Positions 18,919 to 28,476 of a DNA stretch of 41,180 nucleotides are shown one piece after another (position 1 is the stretch's first letter; every line of letters starts with the position of its first letter). The stretch comes from Thermoplasmatota archaeon (lineage in GTDB: Archaea; Thermoplasmatota; E2; DHVEG-1). The translations under genes were made by a program, and so were the position numbers. The notes under the pieces were generated by a model. The model was not told where the DNA came from, searched no databases, and saw only the letters and a list, made by a program, of their open reading frames with translations. The stretch is taken from NCBI GenBank assembly GCA_030616985.1, contig JAUWWG010000005.1:1-41180 (forward strand), in the 5' to 3' direction.

Positions 18919-20184
18919 ATGTTCAAGAATTCAAAGTTAAAAGAGTTCGGCTCGATTATAATACTCAGCTTCTTTCTTGTTTTTACCGTTGTTCCACTAG
19001 GAGGTGGTTCCCTATCTACTTGTCAATATCCAACTCTTAATGTTTCATCCTCTTATGAATACTACAATTATTCTTCAATGACTCAGTTATTTCATGAATT
19101 ATTACTAAATAATTCTGACATCATGTCTCTATCTTCTCTTGGAAAAACACATGAGGGGAGAGATATTTGGATGGTCAAACTTTCAGATAATGTTGACATA
19201 GATGAAGATGAGCCCGGTGTGCTGCTGTTGGGAGCACATCATGGTGATGAAAAACCATCCTTTGAAGTTCTTATTTTCTTTATTAAATATATCACTGATA
19301 ATTATTTTAAGGAAAATACTGATAATGATGGTGACGGATTAGTAAATGAAGATATTATCGATGGCATTGATAATGATAATGATGGTTTGGTTGATGAAGA
19401 TCCCTCAGAAGATCGCGTAAGAAATATCCTTCAAAATACACAGATATTTTTGATACCGATGGTTAATCCTGACGGGGTCGAATATGGTTGGAGGAAAAAT
19501 CACGATCCAAACTATGGACCAGATGGTACGAGTAACTATGTCACCTCCTATGGTGTGGACTTGAATAGAAATTATGGGTATAGATGGAATTTACCCTATA
19601 TTCTCCCTGACCAATACCATCTTGATTATTTATCTGATGATTCAAGTTGGACATTTAGAGGTGAGCAACCCTTTTCTGAAAATGAGACTCGGGCGGTAAA
19701 ATACTTTGTTGAAACGCATAACATTGGTATATCATTATCCTATCATGATTATGGAGAATGGATGATTTTTCCATGGATGCATACGAGTAGACATACTCCA
19801 CATGAATCTCTTTTCCGCTCAATTGGATATAATATGTCAAGGATAAACAACTATGAATTACGTATCTATGGCCAATATGGGACACAAGAGTATATCATAC
19901 CAAGATTCTGTGGAACTCCTGGATCATCTGAAAATTGGCTGTATGGTGAACATGGAATTATTGCATATACTGTTGAATTATGTAAATATCGTTCTCCAAG
20001 CAGTTTTACTCATGTGTTTGATGCCTGTTGGAAACATGTTGGTGTTAATTTATATGTTTGTGAAAGATCTTGGACGCTAGAGGAAGAAAAGAAATTATCT
20101 CAAATATCAAGGTCAAATTCATGGATTTTTGATTTAATAGAGTCTTTTAAATTAGGAAAACTTTTTGATAATGGTGTTCAATAA
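18919..20184 (+). CDS. Secreted M14-family zinc carboxypeptidase with Ca-binding-like insertion
   Basis: Zn motif LGAHHGDEKPSFEVL; NPDGVEYGWRKN; GVDLNRNYGYRW; SYHDYGEW; YTVELCK; insert TDNDGDGLVNEDIIDGIDNDNDGLVDED. Confidence 0.93.
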   Translation: MFKNSKLKEFGSIIILSFFLVFTVVPLGGGSLSTCQYPTLNVSSSYEYYNYSSMTQLFHELLLNNSDIMSLSSLGKTHEGRDIWMVKLSDNVDIDEDEPGVLLLGAHHGDEKPSFEVLIFFIKYITDNYFKENTDNDGDGLVNEDIIDGIDNDNDGLVDEDPSEDRVRNILQNTQIFLIPMVNPDGVEYGWRKNHDPNYGPDGTSNYVTSYGVDLNRNYGYRWNLPYILPDQYHLDYLSDDSSWTFRGEQPFSENETRAVKYFVETHNIGISLSYHDYGEWMIFPWMHTSRHTPHESLFRSIGYNMSRINNYELRIYGQYGTQEYIIPRFCGTPGSSENWLYGEHGIIAYTVELCKYRSPSSFTHVFDACWKHVGVNLYVCERSWTLEEEKKLSQISRSNSWIFDLIESFKLGKLFDNGVQ

Positions 20185-20584
20185 TTCCAATGTCATAGCT
20201 TTGATATTTAAATCACATAGATATGTCTCAATATCCTTTTAGTTACGTTATTAAATTCCTTTTGTGTATCTTTTTCGCCAAGTTGATTGTTGTTGTGCTT
20301 GAGAGCGTTATTTTCTAGTCACCTATAATACCTATTAGATATTCTAGAAAACTCAACACTGAAACAACCATAGGAGAGAGAACGGCAGGATGATGGGATT
20401 TTACAGGAGAAAAACTTCATAATATGAGGTGTTTTTTATGTTTACATGTTATATGACTTATTGTGAAAAAATTATGGAGGGAAAGAACCTCAACTCTGTA
20501 TTATTATTCAGTAGTTAACATAATAAATTTTGAACATATTTGATTTGATATGTAAATTAGAAGGATATTGGAAGTTAGAGGATT

Positions 20585-22774
20585 TTAATTTGGAAGTTCA
20601 TTTTGTGGCGGTGGAGGTATTCCATAATCCGCTGGATTTGGTTGTTTGAATTCTATTTCATATTTAGGACTCCAAGAAGGACTTTCTTCTGGACCAAATG
20701 TCCAAGATAAATGAATATCAGCAGTTGTTAAAGTTCCAATCCATGTCTTTTCCTCCCGATATATACCTGCACCTGCATCTGATTCATTGACGGTTACTAA
20801 ATAATTCAAACGTACTGTCCAAAAAACTGTTTGTGTATTGTTAGCGTCTAGATCGGTATCATATTTGTAATGTACTCTAAACTTGTATGTTCCATAAAGT
20901 GATTTACCATGGCCTTCATAGTTTGGAAGTGTCATATTTTCTGTTGCAATATATTGTTCATAGCCAAATCCATACTGGTCATCTACAGTCAAATATGGGT
21001 AACCTGAAGGCCAATATGAAGGGTTTACAGAAGGTTCAAGTTCTCGGGCAGGAATTCCTGAATAATCAGTGGGTTCAGTGGGTTCTTTTACATGAAGGTC
21101 AACATCAGTATAAACCGGTTCCCAAGTAAGTGTTAAAGTAAAAGCAGATTTAGATGCGGATGAATCAATAGTATCTCTTAAATATCCTGACCAATTACTA
21201 AATGTGTTTTCATCAGTCGCAAGAATTATAAGATCATTTTTTCCAGCAAATAGTGGAACTTGTAAGGAGAATTTACCATAAGCATCTACAGGAGTTTTAA
21301 ATTTCTGATTGCTAATATAAATTAATGTTGAATTAATTTTTCTATGTCCACCTTTAATAGTTCCAGAAATTGTGGCTCTAAGATTTGGTGTATCTCTAAT
21401 TCCATCTCCATCAGTATCTATGGGAGTGGTTCCAGTGGTTCCATAAGAGTAATAATCTGTAAGAGTAACAGTTGGGAATATGGAGTCATCTTCAAATTTA
21501 TTTTCAGCAGATTTATACAACTGATCAAATGCATTAAACGGATGAAATGCCTTGTATCCAAAATGAGTAAAGATATTATATTGGTATGTACCAGAACCAG
21601 CAGAAGTACCTGAACTATATCTTCTGGTAAAACCATGATTATATGTAAAAGGGATTTGCCGTGCATCTGTACCTGGTTCCGTCCCAGGAAAGTTAGGATC
21701 GTAGATATCAAATCGACCATTGGAGTACTTATAGGTCATTATAGCATGTGCACCAGTCCAAGCACCAATTGCATTTTTTTCGTAAATAGCAATTAGCTGA
21801 GGAGAACCTGTAACAACCATTCCATGAATCAAAGAAATAGCAACATCTTTTGATTTTGGGAGATATTTCCAAACCTCCTCAGACCAACTTTGCTTCCAGA
21901 CATTCCTTTCTGCTGTATGAGCTCGTGTTGCAAGTTGAATTGCTGTTGCATCATCTCTCCATTCGTCTTTATCACCTTCACGGTATTTTTCATATAAATC
22001 TGTTCCATCACTTTCTTTTATATTCATGTAGTAATAGCGAGCAAAACTTACCATTCCCATACAGATCCCATCGGGTTCAAGATATGAACCCCAATTTTGG
22101 AAATAAAAACCATCATTTTTTGGTCTGAAACCAGTGTCTTCAGTAAAATCCTTACCAAAGTATTCATGATCAGCTAAAGAGAGTTTTATTGCAATGAAAC
22201 TGGAGAAAGTCCTAGTATAAAATGATATGGTGTTGTTTGTTGAATCATGAGATATAAACCCTGCAGAACTTAAGATTTTGTTTTCTTCATCATATGTATA
22301 ATAACGAACAGTTTCATCCGAAGTAACTAAACTTGAATCGTATGGAAGAGTAACCTCTATTAATTTATCAAACACTTTATACTTATCCCAAGTAGTTGAT
22401 CCATCTGTTTCAATTTTGATCATTTTACCAGCAACAGACGCATCTTCAGGTAATCCAGTTATTCCAGTGATGTTTGAATAACTGATATCAAAATTGACTG
22501 TTTCATCTGCAGCTGCTTGAGGTACTTCAATATTAAGTCCGAATAATGGACTTGAACTATCTGAAACGCTCATTGAACCTCCGCTTGAGCCAACCGGTCC
22601 TGAGGTAACAGGTACGCTAGTTGTTGTAGTTATGTCTTTGTCTATATCTGCTGGAACATCAGTGTCTCCTGTACTATCCTGATCTCCCGTCATAAAAACA
22701 ACATAAAATGATGCTATAAGTAGTATAGCTGCAACAGCAATAACTCCTCCATACAATAGAAGTTTTTTCTCCAT
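20585..22774 (-). CDS. Membrane-anchored extracellular protein with papain-like cysteine peptidase-like domain and C-terminal YfaP/DUF2135-like domain
   Basis: N-terminal TM and Thr/Ser/Gly linker; DGICMGMVSFARYYY and GAHAIMTYKYSNGRFDIYDPNFPG (Cys/His arrangement); TLTWEPVYTDVDLHVKEPTEPTDYSG... Confidence 0.7.
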   Translation of the reverse strand: MEKKLLLYGGVIAVAAILLIASFYVVFMTGDQDSTGDTDVPADIDKDITTTTSVPVTSGPVGSSGGSMSVSDSSSPLFGLNIEVPQAAADETVNFDISYSNITGITGLPEDASVAGKMIKIETDGSTTWDKYKVFDKLIEVTLPYDSSLVTSDETVRYYTYDEENKILSSAGFISHDSTNNTISFYTRTFSSFIAIKLSLADHEYFGKDFTEDTGFRPKNDGFYFQNWGSYLEPDGICMGMVSFARYYYMNIKESDGTDLYEKYREGDKDEWRDDATAIQLATRAHTAERNVWKQSWSEEVWKYLPKSKDVAISLIHGMVVTGSPQLIAIYEKNAIGAWTGAHAIMTYKYSNGRFDIYDPNFPGTEPGTDARQIPFTYNHGFTRRYSSGTSAGSGTYQYNIFTHFGYKAFHPFNAFDQLYKSAENKFEDDSIFPTVTLTDYYSYGTTGTTPIDTDGDGIRDTPNLRATISGTIKGGHRKINSTLIYISNQKFKTPVDAYGKFSLQVPLFAGKNDLIILATDENTFSNWSGYLRDTIDSSASKSAFTLTLTWEPVYTDVDLHVKEPTEPTDYSGIPARELEPSVNPSYWPSGYPYLTVDDQYGFGYEQYIATENMTLPNYEGHGKSLYGTYKFRVHYKYDTDLDANNTQTVFWTVRLNYLVTVNESDAGAGIYREEKTWIGTLTTADIHLSWTFGPEESPSWSPKYEIEFKQPNPADYGIPPPPQNELPN

Positions 22775-22943
22775 CTCTCCACCTCTACCTATTTATAATT
22801 ACATATCATCTCTTTATTAATAAAAACTATGTATATTTTGATATCATATTCCTAAATATAATGAGAATTAGAGAGGCATTAATAAATAATTAAATCCTAG
22901 AATAACTTTCCTCAATATGGAAATATTAGTATAGAAAAGGAAC

Positions 22944-23017
22944 GGACCTGGCGGGATTCGAACCCGCGATCTATAGCTTAGGAGGCTATCGCCCAATCCA
23001 GGCTAGGCTACAGGCCC
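22944..23017 (-). tRNA. tRNA-Arg(CCU)
   Basis: Minus strand GGGCCTG...ATAGC CTCCTAA GCTAT...GCGGG TTCGAAT CCCGC CAGGTCC; full cloverleaf pairing, anticodon CCU, no encoded CCA. Confidence 0.95.
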
Positions 23018-23077
23018 AAGTATAAAGCAAAGACCAGCATAATTAGTATCGTTTTTAAAATTTGGCAGAGATTCTGG

Positions 23078-23809
23078 TTAAGGTGCTTTGTATTCTGTGG
23101 TGAAATGTGCGGATGCAGTGCCAAATTCGTCTGTTTTCCTTTCTCGCAGTTTACTTAATCTGATAGTATCATATTCAATATTATCTGAACTTAACAATTT
23201 GGATATGCCCGGTATATGCCCATCGCCGATACATGCTACGATGTTCTGATGGTTCTCTGTTAGTTGCGTTAGTTTTTTTGCCATATGGATGTTCCGTTCG
23301 TCTATCAATGTGCGTTTGATTGTTGGAAAGCTACTTCCAATTTGTTCGATATATGTATCGAATTCCCCCTCAATTTTTTTCAGTTCATTCTCCACCCTTT
23401 TCTTGCTTACAAATATTCCTCCAAATCCTGACAACAAGAGTCTAAATTTTTCGGATATGGGCATGGAACGTAGCATTTTTGTAAATAGACTTTGTGCATT
23501 CATGTCTATAAGTTTCAGTGGTATTTGGTGAGACTGTGCATATTTTATTGCTGCAAGCATTTCATCTCCAGCATTTACGCCATATTCCTTCGCCATGTTA
23601 TCTTGGAATCTAGCTAGTAATTTGTAGATGATGGGGACGTTTTTTTTGGCATTTTTATACGACTCAGGACTTGTGTGTTTCATTATGAGTGCGTTGTATC
23701 GTTGCCCATCTAGCTCCACGCATATGACATCCGGTTGTTTTTCATCGAGATTTTCTATAAGTGCAGACGAAAGATCAAAGACATGTCCCGTACCTATTAA
23801 CGTAATCAT
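23078..23809 (-). CDS. TraB/PrgY family protein
   Basis: ITLIGTGHVFDLSSALIENLDEKQPDVICVELDGQRYNAL; NIVACIGDGHIPGI. Confidence 0.88.
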   Translation of the reverse strand: MITLIGTGHVFDLSSALIENLDEKQPDVICVELDGQRYNALIMKHTSPESYKNAKKNVPIIYKLLARFQDNMAKEYGVNAGDEMLAAIKYAQSHQIPLKLIDMNAQSLFTKMLRSMPISEKFRLLLSGFGGIFVSKKRVENELKKIEGEFDTYIEQIGSSFPTIKRTLIDERNIHMAKKLTQLTENHQNIVACIGDGHIPGISKLLSSDNIEYDTIRLSKLRERKTDEFGTASAHFTTEYKAP

Positions 23810-23947
23810 TTAATAACCAAATCCTGTAAAGTCATACCATAATGCATTTTATCATTTTTCATTGAACTTTTGGAAATTATTATATATTGATACCATGATT
23901 TGTTTTCAAGCTCTAATAAGAGTGTATTAAAATAAGATTTTTAAAGG

Positions 23948-24148
23948 GTGTGGAATAGAATGAATGGAGTTGAGATGGGCCTTGCGATTTCGAGAGGCAT
24001 AGTTATTGCCCATGGTGGCAAGATATGGGTTGAGAGTAAAGTGGGAGTGGGGAGTACATTCAGATTTGTATTGCCAGTAAAACCTGTTAAAGATGTTGAA
24101 GGTAGGTTCAAAGAGATGGACCTATTCTCGCATGAAAAATGTACATAA
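23948..24148 (+). pseudogene. Histidine kinase fragment (only the C-terminal G2 part of HATPase_c)
   Basis: [36 protein letters not shown]1 and F boxes and HisKA absent upstream. Confidence 0.75.
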
Positions 24149-24206
24149 TAAATACAGAGTTATATCCTCAAAAATAAAGAAATGAAAAGGAATGATGTTT
24201 GCATTC

Positions 24207-25625
24207 CTAATATCTGTAGTGTTCAGGTTTATAAGGTCCTTCTACTTTTACACCGATGTATTCTGCCTGATCCTGTCTAAGCTTTGTTAATTTAACACCA
24301 AGTTTTTCAAGATGCAGTCTAGCCACTTCCTCATCAAGTATTTTTGGCAACATGTACACTCCAATTTCATGATCCTTTTTCCAAAGCTCTATTTGAGCAA
24401 GACATTGGTTAGTGAATGAACTGCTCATGACAAAGCTTGGATGTCCTGTAGCACAACCAAGGTTCACAAGACGCCCTTCGGCAAGCATGAATATCTCGTG
24501 TCCATCCGGGAAGATGTATTTATCCACCTGTGGTTTGATGTTTAATTTCCTTACACCTTCTATTTGCTCAAGTTTACTTACCTGAATTTCGTTATCAAAA
24601 TGGCCTATATTACAAACAATTGCCTGGTCTTTCATGTGTTTCATATGTTCTGCGGTAATGATGTCTTTATTTCCTGTGGCGGTGACAAATATATTGCCTT
24701 CTTCTAAGGAGTCTTCAATGGGTTTAACTTCGTAACCTTCCATTACAGCCTGCAAGGCACATATGGGATCAACCTCATTTACAATTACTCTTGCACCGAA
24801 TCCTTTCATTGATTGGCAGCAACCCTTCCCAACGTCTCCATAACCGCAAACAACTACAGTTTTCCCTGCAACCATGACATCTGTAGCTCTTTTTATTCCG
24901 TCTGCAAGACTTTCTCTACATCCATAAAGATTATCAAATTTAGATTTTGTTACAGAATCATTTACATTAAATGCGGGGAACAATAATGTGTTATTTTCCA
25001 TCATCTGGTATAGTCTATGTACTCCTGTAGTAGTCTCCTCTGAAACTCCTTTTATTCCTTCGGCAATTTTTGTCCATTTTGCAGGGTCCTTTTCATATGT
25101 TTTTTTCAAGCAATTCATAAGCTCTCTGATATCTTCTCCTTCATTGCTGTAGTCTTTATTCAATAATGATGGATTTTTCTCGATTTCAACTCCTTTGTGA
25201 ACGATAAGTGTTGCATCTCCGCCATCATCTACAATAAGGTGCGGTCCTTTTCCATCGCCAAAATCTAATGCTTTCTGAGCACACTCCCAATATTCCTTTA
25301 AAGTCTCCCCTTTCCAGGCGAAAACAGGAACGCCCGACTTGGCAATCACAGCAGCAGCATGATCTTGTGTTGAGAAAATATTGCAGCTTGCCCACCTTAC
25401 TTCCGCTCCTAGTTTAACCAAGGTTTCAATAAGAACAGCAGTCTGTATTGTCATGTGCAAGCTTCCCATTATTCTTGCTCCTGCAAGTGGCTTTTGAGAG
25501 GCATATCTCTCTCGCACAGCAATTAATCCGGGCATTTCTTTTTCAGCAATCTCAATTTCTTTTCTTCCAAAATCAGCTAGATCAATATCTTTAATCTTGT
25601 AATTTTCTGTTTCTAATACCATCAT
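24207..25625 (-). CDS. ahcY: Adenosylhomocysteinase
   Basis: [70 protein letters not shown]-terminal [10 protein letters not shown]. Confidence 0.98.
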   Translation of the reverse strand: MMVLETENYKIKDIDLADFGRKEIEIAEKEMPGLIAVRERYASQKPLAGARIMGSLHMTIQTAVLIETLVKLGAEVRWASCNIFSTQDHAAAVIAKSGVPVFAWKGETLKEYWECAQKALDFGDGKGPHLIVDDGGDATLIVHKGVEIEKNPSLLNKDYSNEGEDIRELMNCLKKTYEKDPAKWTKIAEGIKGVSEETTTGVHRLYQMMENNTLLFPAFNVNDSVTKSKFDNLYGCRESLADGIKRATDVMVAGKTVVVCGYGDVGKGCCQSMKGFGARVIVNEVDPICALQAVMEGYEVKPIEDSLEEGNIFVTATGNKDIITAEHMKHMKDQAIVCNIGHFDNEIQVSKLEQIEGVRKLNIKPQVDKYIFPDGHEIFMLAEGRLVNLGCATGHPSFVMSSSFTNQCLAQIELWKKDHEIGVYMLPKILDEEVARLHLEKLGVKLTKLRQDQAEYIGVKVEGPYKPEHYRY

Positions 25626-25645
25626 TACAACACCTTTCTTTACTT

Positions 25646-26308
25646 TTATTTTAGTATAAGTTTTGCATCAACTACACATATATCGTTCTCATATACAAAT
25701 ACTGGGTTTAAATCCATTTGGTCAATATGTTCAATTAACTCTTGACCAATCTTTGATACCTTTAGAAGAAGATCGATAACCAATTCTTTGTTTGCTTTCA
25801 TATTTCTAAACCCTTCTAAAAGCTTTTTTCCTTTTATTTCTTCAATCATTTGCACAGAATCATATTTGTCAATAGGTATAATGCGGAATGTCACATCTTT
25901 ATACAGCTCGGTGAATATACCACCGATTCCGCACATAATTGACAGTCCAAATGTAGGGTCCTGAACGAGACCTATAATGATTTCAACACCCTTTTCCTCC
26001 ATCTGATCGACAAGAAGATTTTCTTTTGGGAACTTTTTCTTGAACTCTTTGAATGTTTTTTTAAGATCACTCATATCTTTGATTCCAAGCTTTACGCCAC
26101 CAACATCCGTCTTATGTAAAATCTTACTTGAACACACCTTTAGTGCCACTGGAAATTTTAAACCTAAGTTTTCCAAATCTTCTAGCTTGTTTACCAGTTT
26201 ATAGTTCGTGGTTCTTATTCCATATGCTTTCATCAGGTCCTTTACTTCATTTTCTGCAAGAGGTCCTTTTCTTTCCACTAATTTTTTTACACTTTCTTTC
26301 ATGTTCAA
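25646..26308 (-). CDS. ATP-grasp, ADP-forming acyl-CoA synthetase beta-like subunit
   Basis: [68 protein letters not shown]; overlaps paaK stop. Confidence 0.9.
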   Translation of the reverse strand: MNMKESVKKLVERKGPLAENEVKDLMKAYGIRTTNYKLVNKLEDLENLGLKFPVALKVCSSKILHKTDVGGVKLGIKDMSDLKKTFKEFKKKFPKENLLVDQMEEKGVEIIIGLVQDPTFGLSIMCGIGGIFTELYKDVTFRIIPIDKYDSVQMIEEIKGKKLLEGFRNMKANKELVIDLLLKVSKIGQELIEHIDQMDLNPVFVYENDICVVDAKLILK

Positions 26309-27606
26309 TCCTTTTTCCTATTATCTACAACACGCTTTGCTTTCAAGCCTTCTTGAGGAATGCCATTAGGGGGTAAAACTGTTACTCTTGGTGTAAAGAC
26401 AATTACAGATTTTATGTCGTTCTTCAAACTCTCTTCAAGATCCATCGATTCAACTTGACTCAATTGATTTTTACTTTCTACTTCTACAGTTAGCATGTCA
26501 ACATCATTTTTGGTATCAAGCACCATCCTCCAGTTACCACCAACCTCCTGATTTTTCATGAGAGCTGATTCAATCTGACCCGGGTATATGTTCGTTCCGC
26601 GGATGATAATCATATCATCGCTTCTTCCTTTAATTGTAGTGTGTTTTACATGGGTTCTACCACAATCACAAACTTCTTGGTCATATATTTTTGCAATGTC
26701 TCTTGTTCTGTATCTTAGAAGCGGCATTCCTTCTTTTGTTAGTGTTGTTAAGACAATTTCCCCTTCTTCTTCAGGTTCCACTGGTTCAAGTGTTATTGGA
26801 TCAAGAACTTCTATTAAGAAATGGTCTTCCCACAGATGAAGCCCATCATGTTGATCGCAATCTGTTGAAACGCCTGGTCCGCACATTTCTGTAAGGCCAT
26901 AGATGTCATGGACGTCCATGTCCCAGGCATTCATGATTCTTTTCTTCAGACCTGGAGTGAACATTTCGGCACCAAAAAGCCCATTTCTTACCTTGAGTTT
27001 TTTAAGATCTACATCTATTTTCTGAGCTACTTGTGAGAGTCTCATTGCATATGAGGCGACACCTGAGATAAATGTAGTATCATAATAGTCCATGAGTTTG
27101 AGTTGTCTCTCAGATTGCCCCATTCCGGAGGGTATAACAAGTGCACCTACTTTCTGGGCGCCATAATGGAAACCAAACGCGCCTGTGAATGTACCATATG
27201 GAATCGGATTTTGAAAGATATCTTTTTTTGTAAGGCCGGACATTGAGAGACATCTTGCCATGACTTCAGACCAAACATCTATGTCATTTGGTGTATAACA
27301 AACGGTAATAGGTATACCTGTTGTACCAGATGATGCATGAAGCTCTATGCAGTTATCTAGCGATGTGACCATCATGCCAAAAGGAGAGTTATTTCTGAGA
27401 TCATCCTTGGTGGTGAGTGGCAGTTTACGTATGTCCTCAAGGGTTTTGATATCCGTTGGTCTTATCTTCAACTCTTTGAATTTATTCCGATAAAATGGAA
27501 CATTCTCATATAGTTTTTTTACTGTTTCTTTTAACCGTTTTAGTTGCAATTCTCTGATTTCCTTGCGAGGCAGCGTTTCCATTTTTTTATTAAACAGATT
27601 ATCCAT
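26305..27606 (-). CDS. paaK: Phenylacetate-CoA ligase family protein
   Basis: ELHASSGTTGIPITVCYT; YGLTEMCGPGVSTDC; YRTRDIAKIYDQEVCDCGRTH; GRSDDMIIIRGTNIYPGQIE. Confidence 0.95.
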   Translation of the reverse strand: MDNLFNKKMETLPRKEIRELQLKRLKETVKKLYENVPFYRNKFKELKIRPTDIKTLEDIRKLPLTTKDDLRNNSPFGMMVTSLDNCIELHASSGTTGIPITVCYTPNDIDVWSEVMARCLSMSGLTKKDIFQNPIPYGTFTGAFGFHYGAQKVGALVIPSGMGQSERQLKLMDYYDTTFISGVASYAMRLSQVAQKIDVDLKKLKVRNGLFGAEMFTPGLKKRIMNAWDMDVHDIYGLTEMCGPGVSTDCDQHDGLHLWEDHFLIEVLDPITLEPVEPEEEGEIVLTTLTKEGMPLLRYRTRDIAKIYDQEVCDCGRTHVKHTTIKGRSDDMIIIRGTNIYPGQIESALMKNQEVGGNWRMVLDTKNDVDMLTVEVESKNQLSQVESMDLEESLKNDIKSVIVFTPRVTVLPPNGIPQEGLKAKRVVDNRKKD

Positions 27607-27612
27607 GCGGTT

Positions 27613-27629
27613 TTTCCCCGTCGGGGAAA
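27613..27629 (-). promoter_or_regulatory. 7-bp inverted repeat immediately upstream of paaK start
   Basis: TTTCCCC-GTC-GGGGAAA, ends 7 nt from the paaK ATG. Confidence 0.45.
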
Positions 27630-27746
27630 TAGAATTATTGTTATTAAGTTTGACGACACAAAAAACTGAAATAAGTCGACAAAAGTTTTAAATAAAGAAT
27701 CTCCTTCCTATGCTCCTACTAAATCTATGGATTAGGTGTACAAATC

Positions 27747-28334
27747 ATGGTACTAAGTATGTATGGTCGCGTAAGAGAGCAATGGAAAAAACCGGATACT
27801 TCATTTAGATCACCGCAACAGCAGCGGCTTATACAGTGGAGAAAAGAGGAAAACTTCTTAAGAGTTGGAAAACCACTTAGAATAGATCGAGCAAGATCCT
27901 TGGGCTATAAGGCAAAGCAGGGTTATATCGTTGTACGAGCGAGGGTAAGAAGGGGAAGCCTAAGGAAACATACAATAAGGGCTGGAAGGAGACCAGCAGC
28001 GAAAGGTATCACGAAAATTACTGCTGCAAAAAGCATACAACGTATGGCAGAAGAACGTACAGCAAAACGATTCCCAAACATGGAGGTTCTAAACTCCTAC
28101 TGGGTCGGTGAAGATGGAAAACATCAGTACTATGAGATAATACTTGTTGATCCCTTTCATCCAGTAATAATTAAAGATCCAAAGATTAACTGGATATATA
28201 ACACCAATAGCAAAAGGAGAGTTTTGCGTGGTAAGACCAGTGCGGGTCAAAAAGGCAGAGGACTCCGACATAAGGGCAGAGGCGCTGAGAAAGTAAGACC
28301 CAGTATCCGTGCAAATCGTAGCAGAGGAAAATAA
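27747..28334 (+). CDS. rpl15e: 50S ribosomal protein L15e
   Basis: RIDRARSLGYKAKQGYIVVRARVRRG; LNSYWVGEDGKHQYYEIILVDP; TSAGQKGRGLRHKGRG. Confidence 0.98.
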   Translation: MVLSMYGRVREQWKKPDTSFRSPQQQRLIQWRKEENFLRVGKPLRIDRARSLGYKAKQGYIVVRARVRRGSLRKHTIRAGRRPAAKGITKITAAKSIQRMAEERTAKRFPNMEVLNSYWVGEDGKHQYYEIILVDPFHPVIIKDPKINWIYNTNSKRRVLRGKTSAGQKGRGLRHKGRGAEKVRPSIRANRSRGK

Positions 28335-28476
28335 AACACATTTTATTTCTTCGTCTTATTCAATATGGTGGCATGTGAAATACTTGCCATATTCATCAAT
28401 GAGTGTCATGGTTTTATTAGATGTGTGATTAGAACATTTGGATCCATAATTCTTACAAGTATTTTTTTCATAAAAT

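Noticed and set aside
20887-22128. Plus and minus ORFs inside the 20585-22774 gene
   Set aside because: Shadow frames; the long frame has a signal anchor and domain-like sequence.
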